A stretch of DNA of 64,000 nt from Marasmius tenuissimus (taxonomy: Eukaryota > Basidiomycota > Agaricomycetes > Agaricales > Marasmiaceae), in the NCBI GenBank assembly GCA_029532415.1, contig JAQOTA010000060.1:744001-808000 (forward strand), read 5' to 3'. The position numbers and the translations under genes are program-made. A model generated the notes under the pieces. It saw nothing but the letters and a program-made list of their open reading frames with translations, made no database searches and was not told where the DNA came from. The stretch's first letter is position 1; every line of letters starts with the position of its first letter. Below are positions 36,901 through 48,602 of the stretch, piece by piece.

Positions 36901-39900
36901 CGCCGTCTCGCAAACTTCGCTGCGTCGTAGAGAGTCACGGGCACAAAGGATATCCGTTGCCTTCTCCTTCGGAGTCATGCGGCTGACCATTCATCCCCAT
37001 CTCTTGAACATAGCGCAGGAGATCTTGCGCATCCAGCGGACACATAAACGCAACGAACCTAAACCTTCCAAAGTCCTCAGGTTCAAAGAGAACCAGAAGC
37101 GCCCTGAGACCCTCTATCTCGACGTGACTTGCGCTTTCCAGGACCTCCTTGTCCAGGCTGTCGCAGAATCACTCATATTCGAGTTCGGCTCCACTCAGCT
37201 TCAGACATCCTCTGCCGTCTCAATGCAGATGGAACGTATCCAGGCGATGAACCATTCCATCCTTTTAGGCAATTTGTTCCTTCGTGCACGTTCCCCTTAC
37301 AGGGGTTCGAAGCGTAGCGGACAAGATGAACTTGCTTCCCTGGTAGTTTCGGATCTGAGGTCCAGCGTTGTAACTCAAGAATCGCCATCGGGAGCGGACA
37401 GGCGGGTTATAATTGGCGTTGGAGGGTTACGGTTCAGTGTACCACGTAGTGCACTACATCTGTACCGATTCGTGGAAGAGTGGAGGGCAGATTTTCTTCC
37501 AGGGGTTGAATCCACGATGCAAGCGCTGTTGGCGGAGTTTGAACGATCGTCCGACAAACCGAAATCACCCACTCATGTTACGAACGACCAATACAAGCTA
37601 CTCATCCAACTCGAATCCGCCGGGATCTACCTACGCGTCATGCGCAATACATGGTTATCGTGGGAATTGGGTGGTGCCGTCGCGCATTTAGAATCCCTCG
37701 CCCTGCCTCAAACCACCGTTTCATGGAGCTTTGGACTTCATGTGTCCTCTCAGATGTTCGCGATCTCATCCCGCTCCCCCGAGTCTCATGCCGAAACTAT
37801 TCTGAAACTAAAACTTCCTTCACTTTCATCGTCTGGGCATCACGAGGACGGAGGCCTCCGTGCCATTGTACTTATGCAGTTCTTGGAGTTCAAAGTCAAG
37901 CCCTCGCATTGGGATACGTTGCTTGGAGTCCAACAAAAATTCGGGCAAGATTTCAATGACCTTGTTGCTCTTGCTCAGAAATCTCGTGCGAAACGGGCCG
38001 CCCAGCGCCCTATTCAAGTCCAGCGCCAGGAGAGTAACCATGTGTATGCCATCCATTTCAAGATGGAAGGCTTCCGGATCGGCTTCGAGGGAATCTCCTC
38101 TGTACTTTACTTGGAATGCCCGGGTATCGGTGGACGACTTGAAGAGGATTCCAAGGGCGGTACCACATGGTCTGTTCTGGTTTCTGACCTTGCCCTCTCG
38201 CTCGCACCCAAAGCATCGCGGACGCCAAGGACAGCCGCTTTTAGCAGCCTCCATCGCACTGCATTCGTAGTGATAGACTTTAGGGTAGCTGGGTCGAGCA
38301 AAAAAGAGGTCGACAAACCTGTCATCAAGGAGCTGAAGTTGACTGTAACGAAGGCCCATGCAGTCATGCAGCCAAGCTCGATCGGTGAATTCGGGGACTT
38401 TGTTGATCAACTACAGGTATGTACACTCAGACTTCCAGGACCCGATACTGAACAACTGTCATAGATGGAAATGCTCGAACGTCGTGAAGAGCGTTCACAC
38501 GAGCTCGACGCGTTCAAGGAGAAGGCCCAGCAGATTCTGAAGACGTTCGAAGTTGCCCCGCCACGTGATCAACAGCCAGAAATGGAAAAGACTCTCACGT
38601 CTTGGCTCAACCAGTATGTTGTGGAGTTTTCGATTCGCAACGTCGGCGTCGCCTTCCCATTAGCCCACAACTACGATGGGGAAAGAGAACGCGAGGTCAA
38701 AGCCTTCCTTTTCTCCATCAAGTCGATCAATTTTGGCACGCACCGTGGCGAAACTGGGCAGGCTATCATGAAGAGTCTTTCCTTCCAGTTCATTTCTAGG
38801 TAAGATGGTCTTAGCTCTTTGAAAAGTACATGCTCATGGTATAACTCGACGGTTAGTTTTAAGCAGTCGGACCCTCATAGTTTCTCATCCGAAAAACATC
38901 TCAGCCATAATCAACTTCTGTACCCTGAGATGAAGGCACATATTCACTCCTCTGGTTCTTCTTTCGCCCGACAGTTCTTCATACGAGCTGTTGTGAGCGG
39001 ATTCGTCCTCGATGTTGACTCCACAATGCCCGACTATATATTCTCTCTGTTCGATGTATATCGAGAAGGCAAGGATCGGGTTGCCAAACTCTCCGCAAAT
39101 CTTCCCCGGCCGTCCCTCGAGGAATCCATGGAGGAAAAGAAGCCTGTCGATCTTCCTACATCGAACTTTTTTGCATCGCTTGACTTCCAGAGCGGGAAAG
39201 TGCGTATGTATAGCTCGGCGGCGGCGACGAGTGCGAGATCGGGATCCTTCTCCGGCAGCTGGGAGGATCCCCGAATGCTCGGCTTGGGCGCTGAGATATT
39301 CAATCTGCCTGTCGTATCGGTCTGGGCGGAATACCGTGCCGCGTCCATTGGCAAAGCATATCGGGAAGGAGAACCGTCGATTTTGATGTTCAAGAGCACG
39401 GTGCACTCAAGCCACAACGTCCTACGACCGACTCTATTACCTTTCCTCACTGAGCTGATAGAGCTAATCGAAAACCGACTGCGCTCCGCATATCCAGAAT
39501 CTGCTATTGTTGCGTCCACAGATAGCCTCCAAACCCATGAGACGGGGGACACATCCGAACACTCACAAGTGCCTTCGTTGTCGCCATCGCTCCTCCAAAT
39601 CAGCTTCAGTCTGCGAATCGACCAATCCCGACTGGAGCTAAGCTGTCATCCTGACGTGAATGTCGTAGCCGGGCTGACTTGGGACAGTGGGGGCTTTGTC
39701 GTGAATGCCTCTCCGGGTGCTCGGCAGGTAACGTTCACTGGGACCGTCGGTGGGCTCTCCATTGGTTTAAAGCATGGTTTCCTCAGCGAGGACTGCGTGA
39801 GTTTGAATGCCCGAAACTTGAACTTCTCGGTCGCATTTTCCAGGCCAAATGTCGAGGACGGTTATTCCGTCAGTTCGGTGTCGTTCGTTTTGGACACAGA

Positions 39901-41709
39901 GTTCCACGGAGGTGTACGGTTCTCCCGGCTACAGGACATGCTTTGCTTCAAAGCCGTCTGGTTGGACCGCATCCCCGTCTTCTATGGGCATCAGGACGAC
40001 ACAGACGACGATCAATCCCCAGTAACACTCGATCAGAGCGCGCAGACAGACCCCGCTCCCGCTGCAAAACAGGAATTCACGACAGTCATACTCGTTCGAA
40101 TCAGACAGATCAAATTGGACGTTGACCTGGGTCAATCCATAAGCACTGTGAACCTTCACCTCACTAATGCCGTCCTCCGGACAAAGATTACCCAGATCAA
40201 CAATGAGGTCTCGCTCTCCGTTGCCGACGTGAAAGTATTGGGAAGAGGGAACGTGGCTGGTCGTGCAGATGTCTCCAACTTCATCTTTCAGACTGTTCGT
40301 CGAACCAATCGCAGCATATCGGCTAAAGACGACCGTAGCCGCATGCTGGAGCTGCGGATGACGAGTGGCCCACTGGTTATAGTTATCGACTCGGAATATC
40401 AGAGGTTACTACATTATCGGTACGTGATGCTGGTTAGCTCTCACTAGTTCTGTCTTTAACCTATAAGCCGTTCAGTGCCGAACCTCTCGAAATCGAAATT
40501 CTCGATGACTGGTCGATGACAGTCCCTCTGCATCAACTAAGCCAGCCTTTACAACTCTCCGTCACTGTGGCAAGCCCTGAAGTTGTGGCTGTCGCTACCG
40601 TCAGCGCAATCCCCAAGCTTATGACCTACGCCAATAGATTCAAGGCCAATCTCGAAGCCCAAAGAGCGGGCGCAAGCAGGGAATCGAAAACATTCAGAAT
40701 CTCTCAGTCTCCGAAGCCCGATAATCCGCTGTCGGCGGTCGCGGAAGCCATGATCCATTCTGCACGGACACGTTTGAAGGAGGCCGACAATACGTTGTCC
40801 TATGTCATCAAGCAAGATATGAGTCTTCGGCTAGACCTCCTTCGGTTGATTGTCTTCCCTCGTAACATGAGGGATTCGGAAGTCGCCCAGTTCGTCGGAC
40901 GTGATGCTCGGGCACATCTCAGTCGACTCGTGGAGTCAAAGGACGCGATAGCAAAACGGGATATCCATCTGTCATTCACCTATATGAAGATTTCCCGGGT
41001 TACTCAGTTGGGCAATGTGGCTACGCCTCCTGGAAACAAGTTTTATGATGGCAAACAGTGGGTGGAAGATCTCATGAAGAATGCTCTGGCTGCAGATATT
41101 GTTGGGCTGCCGTCCATAAAGATGCATATGAAGAGCGAGGAAAACTTGGACGAGGTGAAGAGGCAACTGGAGTATGACTTTGACAGCCAGTTTATACGAG
41201 GGCAAGGCGTTAGAGAGGATGAAAACATTTACATCACTCTGAACGTCAGCCTCTACTCCTGGCTTACAGTTCTTCGGAAAACGCTCACCAGGGAGATGGA
41301 CCAAGTCACAGCTGCAGCCGAATGGAGGCCCATTCCTTCGACGGCGCCTGCACGTAAGCCCGATCCAGCAGGAACGACGGGCCCGTCAAAGGCTTCTACT
41401 CTGCCGTCGGACATGGAGGCAATATTATCAGTCTCTCCTGCACCAGAGACCAATAAGCCGAGCTCAGGAGACACCATCGTCTACAAACCCGGCAAACGCA
41501 GCATCGAGCGACTGACGATGCGACAACTAGGAGATGCTACACCCGATGTGATGCACCCATTCTTCATGAAGAAGGCAGGTTTCAGTCTGGAGGATTCTCT
41601 ACCACAATACGTCCATGAATACGCTACTACGCCACTGGAGAAGATCCACGAGGTTTTATTGAAATTATATAGTAAACAGTTACTTGTACGCAACGATACG
41701 CACTCTTAA
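30996..41709 (+). CDS. CSF1: Csf1/BLTP1-family bridge-like lipid transfer protein
   Basis: A giant protein of roughly 3,000 residues, the fungal member of the BLTP1 (Tweek/KIAA1109) family that forms hydrophobic tubes moving lipids at ER contacts. The N-terminus MINTWLLVACICVDLGLLTY is a membrane anchor. Then come LWLRIG-SIQFSILSGRILLK, DVHYHTSNQTVKIVKAQI and SWRYWIRGPM, the hallmark Csf1 start. Further matches are SYLMPMVAGSSGYEPILEVH, TVAVTSSLNDIRLVSSESCR, FTDLGKDWASGPPTHFNRFV, YELNLYANDQNIIDKPL and CNVAFKALGWSIRYLMIVRE. The largest exons (35864-38464, 38819-40447, 40516-41709) carry amphipathic beta-strand repeats typical of the tube. The stop is at 41707-41709. About 20 short introns fit. 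At about 34975-35000 the frame changes from FDWSGP to VSADAHDFKIG; either a weak intron or a one-base error is needed. Confidence 0.92.
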
Positions 41710-41774
41710 TTCCGATTTTGTTCCATAGCCTCTCTAAAACATGCTAGTATATAATAAGCGAAATAATACAAAAA

Positions 41775-42714
41775 TCACCGCCCAGTGAAGATGCTGAGCA
41801 AGGCGAAGCAACCGTAAAGTAGTCCGACCGGATATGCTACGAGTAGTCGCTGGTCCGACATACGCAACACTGCAACGAAGATACCCGACGCGGAGTACGT
41901 GCACCATATGATAGACAGCAAGGAGAGGAGATACCCAAACGTTCCACTGAAGGACTGTATTAGTGATCATACCACCTAATTCAAAGCGTGTCACTCACTC
42001 TAAAGTGACCATGATGCTCAGTGCACCCACTCCGACCATAGGCAATAAGCAATATCCCAACACCGATGCTACACGATACGCGTCAATCCCTTTCTCCGAC
42101 ATTAAGTTGAGAAGGGTGTAAATGGAAGCAGCTCCGAACAGTCCAACGCCATATATGTAGCCAAAGTTCGGTTTCCCTGACTTGGTCGGAAGTCAGAAAA
42201 TAACGCGTTGTCCGCAGTGCATTAAACACGTACGAAAAGAAGAGACGTCGCAAAACAGAACACAAAAAGGATAGGTCCTGCCAGATCTGCGTCGTCCATT
42301 ATACGTTCATCGACACTGCTGAGAGGATTGAGGACGGTCATCGACTTGATTCGGATATGCCCAAAGTTAATTCCGAGTTCTGCAGTATGGCAATCAGTGT
42401 TAGAGGTTTCACACAGAGCAGTATTCATTTTTTGGCGCACCTTCGAGCAATGGCGGCTCTCCTTCCAGCCCTCCTGTACCAAATGCGGTCCACCATCCTC
42501 CTTGAGGTTGAATGTTCCCTCCAAATCCACCTCCTGTTGCAATATTTCCCTGAGTACCAGCCACGCTTCCGTCCAAGCTAGGCCGAGAGCCAGGATAGAA
42601 ACTTGCATCTGCTCCGCCTGGGCTGGGTGAGTAGAACTGAAGAGGTGCTCCCTGTTGCTGAGCATAGTATGCATTTTGAGAGGAGGACTGGCTGTAGGAG
42701 TCTTCTTGCCACAT
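41775..42714 (-). CDS. YIP1: Yip1/YIPF5-family Golgi membrane protein
   Basis: A five-helix membrane protein that binds Ypt/Rab GTPases and acts in COPII vesicle formation and ER-Golgi traffic. The open frame extends upstream only to a GTG, so ATG 42712-42714 (MWQEDSYSQSSSQNAYYAQQ) is the start. After a Gln/Gly/Pro-rich cytosolic part, the signature EPPLLE-ELGINFGHIRIKSM spans an intron, then TVLNPLSSVDERIMDDADLA, GPILFVFCFATSLLF, GKPNFGYIYGVGLFGAASIY, TLLNLMSEKGIDAYRVASVL, GYCLLPMVGVGALSI, LLSIIWCTYSASGIFVAVLR and LLVAYPVGLLYGCFALLSIF, stop 41775-41777. The order and helices match YIPF5 throughout. Its stop is 65 bp from the CSF1 stop (convergent), and its start is 78 bp from NDUFAF8 (divergent). 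Confidence 0.95.
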
Positions 42715-42792
42715 CGCGTTGTCGTGGAGGTTAGAGGGAGAGAATTGATGACTAAGCACATACTACTGCCTGCTTCTCCGCCTCTCCCCCTC
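42715..42792. promoter_or_regulatory. 78-bp divergent promoter, YIP1 / NDUFAF8
   Basis: Only 78 bp separate the two start codons, so the transcripts must start inside this segment or overlap. No motif is assigned. Confidence 0.6.
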
Positions 42793-43043
42793 ATGAACGC
42801 TGCCGAAAGGACCAAACCGTTGCAGCGCCTCGCGTTGCATTCAACGACTACATGTGCCAATCAGGCAAAGACGTATGGTCAATGTATTCTGGCGACATAT
42901 ACCGATGTGAGGAAGGACATATGCAAAGAAGAATTCGCGAAATTTGGTCAATGTCTTCGTGAAGCGGTACGTTCAGCGTGGATTGCCATGAGGGTTCAAC
43001 CCGACTTACTGTTCTGTTCGCGCAGATGAAACGAAAATGGTAA
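42793..43043 (+). CDS. NDUFAF8: Twin CX9C protein, NDUFAF8-like complex I assembly factor
   Basis: A small protein of about 63 residues, MNAAERTKPLQRLALHSTTT followed by CANQAKTYGQC and CKEEFAKFGQC. Both pairs are exact CX9C motifs, forming the CHCH hairpin with two disulfides made by the Mia40 pathway in the mitochondrial intermembrane space. A last exon adds only MKRKW and the TAA at 43041-43043, after an intron at about 42967-43025. The AKTYGQCIL and FGQCLREA pattern matches NDUFAF8 (C17orf89), which pairs with NDUFAF5 in complex I assembly. Start choice: a longer frame runs upstream to 42655, but that part is antisense to YIP1 and lacks mitochondrial features. Very small; easily missed by gene finders. 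Confidence 0.88.
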
Positions 43044-43133
43044 CGGTGAGTAGCCGTTGTTGTAAAAGCAACCTCTTAGCAGATCCTGATAGTATATATT
43101 AGATACAGACGTAGTACAGAGGTATCATCCAGT

Positions 43134-44041
43134 CTATTCAGCGTTGTCCAATGCTCCTGGAACGCGACTGTTCCTCTCTCCTCTCCCTCTGGCTCCAACA
43201 ACAGGTTCAGAACCTGATCCCGACCTCATGAAGCGTGTCATCTCGGAAGGCACAGCCCAAGAAGTTGTATTAGGAAGTGGTAGGAGAGAATTTTGGTTTT
43301 GATCGCCAGTCCGAGCGGGTGATGTAGGAACGTTTCGTAATCGCGCGAGGGTAGGACCCAGTCGGATATCCAAAATATAGTTTAGGGAATCGTCAGGGAA
43401 TACAGGTCCCTTATGTGCAGCCAGAGACGTCCCGAGAGAAGTGCTTTCGGAATCATCAGGAAGTGACCACGGTGATGGCTGGTGTGGTTGGGAAGTAGTG
43501 GTACTTTCATTGCCGCTGCCCTCTTCAGGAGTGTGTATTTCGAAGGAAATGATGGTCATGACGATTTGTAGGAACAGAATGAAGCAGTCGAGACTAAGTA
43601 ATTGGAGTTTTGTAGGGACGTAACCTATGGAAGTGACTGTCATCGGCTTTCCTGCTTGAGAAGTTAACGAGAATAGCGACGCACCGAAGCCAACGAAATC
43701 CAAGATGATGGCTCTCCCCTCGTGCGGTCCATATATTGCATGAGCCCATATACTAGGCGCGTTGAAGAATGTGAGCGTGACCAAGAAAGGCCCGAGGGGT
43801 ATGGTTGCCGCAAGTTCTCGAGGCGAACGACAAACGACTTGAGAGAACAGACGGAGCAGCAAATTCAAAAGCGAGGGAGACTGGAGGAACGAAAGACAGT
43901 GTAGTTGTAGGAGAATGGAGTCTAACTAGAGGCACATGCGCATGAATCACGATAATTAGCGAGCGTGATGGAACAACAGCAAGAAGTAGTTCTTACCGAG
44001 GTTATTATATGCTTGCGCTGTGCATGAAAGCGACTGGTCAT
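43134..44041 (-). CDS. DSC4: DUF1746 protein, Dsc4-like subunit of Golgi Dsc E3 ligase
   Basis: Exon 1 MTSRFHAQRKHIITS joins LDSILLQLHCLSFLQSPSLL, LNLLLRLFSQVVC, then PFLVTLTFFNAPSIWAHAIY, GPHEGRAIILDFVGF, and the helix PTKLQLLSLDCFILFLQIVM. The R(R/K)HLI.SLD start, the GPHEG..ILDFVG centre and the LDxxIxxLQ helix fit DUF1746. The fission-yeast member Dsc4 is part of the Dsc ubiquitin ligase that cleaves SREBP and handles Golgi quality control. A long polar tail with Ser, Pro and Arg follows (stop 43134-43136). Two introns are placed at about 43910-44000. The Dsc4 link is by domain only; other Dsc subunits are not in the window. Confidence 0.78.
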
Positions 44042-44277
44042 ATCATACGGTGCTGAGGAGTGCTGGGACAACGTCAGCACTGTCGACGGTAGGATGCGCT
44101 GCGAGCGCGATGTGGTAGAACTGAGGATACCCTCAAATACGTATTACGTACACGATGCTCGGCTCAGGTCCTGAGAGGCTCTGGAAAATTGAAATACCCC
44201 ACGCTGCGCCTATATACACTGCATACAGAGAACTAAATCGACCTCTATGAGAAAGGACAACGAAGACTGGACAAGCT

Positions 44278-47193
44278 TCAACTGGCTAGAGCGTGCTTCA
44301 CATAATCTCGAATGCCAGGGAGAGCACGCATAATCAACTTGATGGGTTGTGATTCCTCTGAAAGACCGTCAGTCAGCAAGAGTTGATCATCATTCGGCAA
44401 CACTTGCCTATTGGACACAAGTTCCCGTGTCGCCTCAGATCTTTCGCTCTAACTTCCGGGCCCAGCACTCTATGTCTTGCCGGTAGTACGACATAAGAGT
44501 TCTGAGAAGAGAATATACTTGAGTTTACATGACAAGAAGTTCGCCGTCTATTGCTCACCTTGGCATACCACTTTCTCAAGTCATCTGAGAACTTGGGCAC
44601 CGCGGGAACATTGGCATGCCCGACGACTTGGATCACTGCCCGAACGGTGTTCATCGCACTCGTCACTAAATTTTGCATCAGTTCACAGCGGTTCATCATG
44701 AGAAGCGGGGAAAACTAACTTCTGCCATCGAGCAGTCCCATAATTGCATGCCCGCCAGGCCCGTGCCCAACCAACACGATCTTTTGCGCACTAGACAATC
44801 TAGAAGGAGAAAACATTTGAGTAAGCCCAAGGGTACCTGCCGTAGCTGAACCCTTACTGAATATAATTGTCCCACAAATAGATTGCGAGTTGTCTTTCAT
44901 GATCAGACGCAGGTTTTGAACGCTAAAATCATCGGCGCGAAATATCATCAGAATTTGACCATCAAAGCTGACTGCAAGGTACCTTTGACATGACAATCGG
45001 GGGAGTGGGTTTTGGGAACAAGTTAACGTCTAGTAACGAATAACCTTCCTCCTTGATCCAGGAGATCAGCTCTTTTGAGAAATCGACCTACGCGGAAAGT
45101 CAGATCGAGGAGACACAGGAGGGAACGGGCCTCTCACAAGATACGACTTTTCTAGTTTCACATCGCAACTGGCGGCGGACTCGAGTTCAGTACGCAGGTT
45201 GCCGCTTTTTGGAGACATCAGTACGGGTTGTTAACGCAAGAGAAGAGCCTTCTTACAATTCATGTAAAAACACGACCATAGTGTCGTTCTCGAATAGGTC
45301 CTGACTGGAATATTGTGAGACGAGCGAGATACCTGGCAAGAGTACTACGTCTTACCTGCACATGATCTGACTGGAGAACTTCCTCTCGAGTTCTTCCCCT
45401 AAGAGGGGCACAGTCATCATGTTGTGGGTAGTGCACAAGTAATGTTGCCGGTGTGCTTTCAATATTTCTGAAGAAGGCGCGTCAGTCGATGGATAGCGCG
45501 CATTCGCAAGACCCACGTACCCGGTATTGAGAATGCCATCGGCTCGACCGCTGTGAAGGTATTTTTAGATTACCGAACTCATCTCGCTAGAGTCTCGATG
45601 GTATACCTTCGCGTGGCTCACACCACTTGGGATCCACGCTCTTCCAATACTTGCTCTGCTCTTTCGCGACTAACCACACAACTTCAGTTCCCGACTCGCT
45701 CGCAACGAGTGGTGGCAGCTCGTCAGGAGCCTCTCCTAAAATAACCTTCAAAACTGACATGGCGGACTTTGTTGTCGCATCGATGTTATAGCCTCCCTAC
45801 GTAGCGACAAACGTCAGTAAGCCCGCGTAAGCATGGGAAGGAGTACCGCTGTACCTCTAACGCGACCACCAGACGGCCGCTGGCCAAACCGGAAAGCATA
45901 TGTGTCATATGCGCGTAGCCAGCAGGCGAAACACAACATCCACCCAGTTCATCACCAAGAGCAGCATCGAACCCAGCGGAAACTGGTGGCTACATGTTTA
46001 AGTACCAAAAGCCATGGGACAGCGGTTTCCGTTCGCACGTACTGATAACCAACTCTGGTGCGAATTCCATAGCAATGGGCATGACAATCTTTTGGAAAGC
46101 ATGTATATAGTCGGCGTCGCCCATACCGTGCTCAGACCACGGGATATTTACTGAACTGACATCTTCATGAGTTCTAGAGACTGCATGGTTGGGGGAAAAC
46201 TCACTATCCGAGGCCTGGGCCTTCGCCGCAAGACTGGAGACCACCAAACGGTCCGCAAGGATAGAACGTTCCGCCGTCATACCGATGGAGAGATATGTAT
46301 AAGATGGATGGGTCATCATTGAAGGCTTTCTGCGTTCCATTCCCTATGTCTTCATTCGAAACCGCGGCTACCACACCAAAACAAACAACTGACCGTGATG
46401 CACGTCCCTATAGCGTCAAAAGATATCAACAACAACGAACTTTCCAGCGCAGAAGGGAAGCCCACCAGTCCAGAATCAATATTCTCTTGATGTTCGTACT
46501 CTGTTGAACCACCCGCGCTGCTACCGCAACATTATTGAAGAAGCAAAAGCCCATGTGCTCATCCGGTTCGGCGTGATGCCCTGGAGGTCGTACTATAGCA
46601 AACGTCTTCTTCAATTCCCCTCGTGCAACGGCAAGACAAGCCTCAATCGCGCCTCCACAACTAAGGCACGCCGCCCTGGTCGTCCCTTGCATCACATACA
46701 ACGAAAGCTGTTCATAGTATTCCTCCGAGTCCAGTATCTGTTGAGGCGTCATATCTGAGTAGCTCAAGTTTCAGACCGCTCGTTTCAAAAAGATACTTCA
46801 GACCATCGACTCACGTTCGATCGCGAGTACCTTGTCCCAGTGGTCCTCACTATGAACTAGGAGACTTTCGTATCTTTTCACAGGTCGTATGGGTATATTC
46901 TTCATTTTTTTATGGTATTCTCCCCTAGTTATGGACTCCCATATACTTGTGATGCGTTTCGGTTGCTCTTGATGGCCCTTGGGATGGAAATGGTTGGTCA
47001 TTTCAGCGGAATAGACATAGCCGACAGTCATCGCAGACCAGTGGAGAGGTTCTGAGAGAGCGCGAGTTGGTGGTTGAGGAACGGGAGGGACATATGAAGA
47101 GGAAGAGGCAGGTGCTGGTAAGGACGAGGAAGAAGCGGCAGGCTGGTCCACATCCATGTCCGCGTTCACGACCGCGTTTTCGTTCGACATCAT
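44278..47193 (-). CDS. HDA1: Class II histone deacetylase Hda1 with C-terminal Arb2 domain
   Basis: Zinc-dependent lysine deacetylase of the Hda1/Clr3 type, a transcriptional repressor. After a disordered start ([17 protein letters not shown]), the N-lobe reads [20 protein letters not shown] with [10 protein letters not shown]. Catalytic elements are complete: [37 protein letters not shown] with the His-His dyad, [26 protein letters not shown] (zinc Asp and His, split by introns), [58 protein letters not shown] (second zinc Asp) and LEGGYN. The C-terminal part includes [19 protein letters not shown], the Arb2-like alpha/beta domain seen in Hda1 proteins, and ends [11 protein letters not shown] at TGA 44278. 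Roughly a dozen short introns. Both N-terminal Met codons at 47193 and 47190 are adjacent. Confidence 0.94.
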
Positions 47194-47562
47194 GGTAGAA
47201 GGACAAAATGGGTTACGCGTGGTTCATATTCACGCGTCTGTCACGATGTTCTATGTCACCACCCTTACGGACACGATGTTGGGCAGAGCCAAAAAAAAAC
47301 GTCTCAAATCTTCGCAAACTATATACGGGTCGACGAGTACAAGTATAGCAAGACAAACAGATATCGCGATAATCTCCTGCCATGATCGCTACTCAAACCA
47401 GTTGCAGGGAACAGAGTTTCGATTTGGCTTTCCCCGTTGCACACCAAAGATTCGTAGACACGGGCTGTTTCAGGATACACACGGTCATTTGAGGCAGTAT
47501 CTTCGTTTTGTATCCTACAACACAACCACAAGACGGGAAAAGATCTGGGGAAAAAGTGAAAG
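47194..47562. other. Tandem intergenic region, SMD3 / HDA1
   Basis: 369 bp between the SMD3 stop and the HDA1 start; both genes are on the minus strand. No gene is supported. It should contain the HDA1 promoter and SMD3 3' end. Confidence 0.5.
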
Positions 47563-48193
47563 TTATCGCCGAATTCCACGACCTGCTGTTGGTGCTACAC
47601 CGCGACCACGACGAGCTAGAAAATCAAACAGTCAGCTGTGAGTATCTAGTATCGGAGGAAATGTCAAGACGCACCGTTGGCTAAGGAAATGTGTGATGAA
47701 ATCAGTACAGAAGATAGGTATGGAAACGGATGACGAACGCACCGCGCATGATTGTAGCTCGCCCACGAGCCGTACCGATACCTCTTCCCCTCATCGCATT
47801 CGGTCCCACACGTTTGAACCTTGGGAAATAATTCGGTCAGAATAGAATCAGAAAGCAGAGGTACTGAAGATCTCACATAGGTGCGTTCTGCAACATGTCT
47901 GGAACGATGAAGAAACGGACCATACTGCCTCGAATATACACTTGATCTAGTTGTGATACCCTCCCATCTCTTCCAGTAACCGTAATCTCTTTTAATGAGA
48001 TATTGAGGTTGTCTTCAGCTGGAAGGACGTGAAAAGCCGAATGAATGAGTCGCTTCGCGATGGATGAGATAACCCACACACCTTCCGCAAGTTTGCCTCG
48101 GTAAAGTTGGCCGGTTTTGAGCTCAACTGTGATGACATGTCCCAAAGATTCGTGAAGAAGCTTCACAGGTACACCGAGGCCAGTGTTTGCCAT
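47563..48193 (-). CDS. SMD3: Small nuclear ribonucleoprotein Sm-D3
   Basis: A core Sm-ring protein of U1, U2, U4 and U5 snRNPs, about 128 residues. [20 protein letters not shown] with [17 protein letters not shown] is Sm1; across an intron, [40 protein letters not shown] and DMLQNAPM form Sm2 with the conserved IRG-S. The C-terminal tail is split among small exons: [40 protein letters not shown] and GIRR, stop 47563-47565. One tail exon is only about 6 nt long (CCAACG, near 47685). The Arg-Gly-rich tail fits the symmetric dimethylarginine region of SmD3. NISL in place of the common NCQM is a mild variation in the Sm2 strand start. Confidence 0.94.
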
Positions 48194-48602
48194 AGTGGTT
48201 TTGGGTCAACAATTTTGGTGCAACCGTGGGAGAAATCAAGGACAACTTTTGAGCAAGTACTGAGACTCGAGTCGAAGAATAGGTCGATTGGTCCTTGGAA
48301 CACTCAGTGCTCAGTACTCAAAGGCTCTCCTGGGATCTTCTGTCTACTAGAGGGAAGCTCGAAGGAGCAGATCTTGATAATGCTTAAGAGGAGTCCGTCT
48401 CTCATGTTTGACCGGCGGCGATGACCGCAGGATTGTGTCAGTGTGCGCCGGCACCGCCGCAAGCGACGAGGCACGCACGATTCAACTTGTTCTCAAGAAG
48501 TTCTGTGGGGGCCTGATACCAGTCAAGTTATGGTCCTACGTAATGTCATACAACGGGCAGCATAGTGATACATGGTCATGGAGAGGTCTAGGATATAGAA
48601 TA
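48194..48602. other. Tandem intergenic region, NSA2 / SMD3
   Basis: 409 bp between the NSA2 stop and the SMD3 start, both minus strand. Small open frames here have no domain. It should contain the SMD3 promoter. Confidence 0.5.

Noticed and set aside
37826..38410. 194-codon open frame on the minus strand inside CSF1
   Set aside because: It is antisense to a long conserved CSF1 exon and shows no domain; a by-product of codon bias.
38885..39552. Two overlapping minus-strand open frames of about 170 codons
   Set aside because: Antisense to the 38819-40447 CSF1 exon, with no family similarity.
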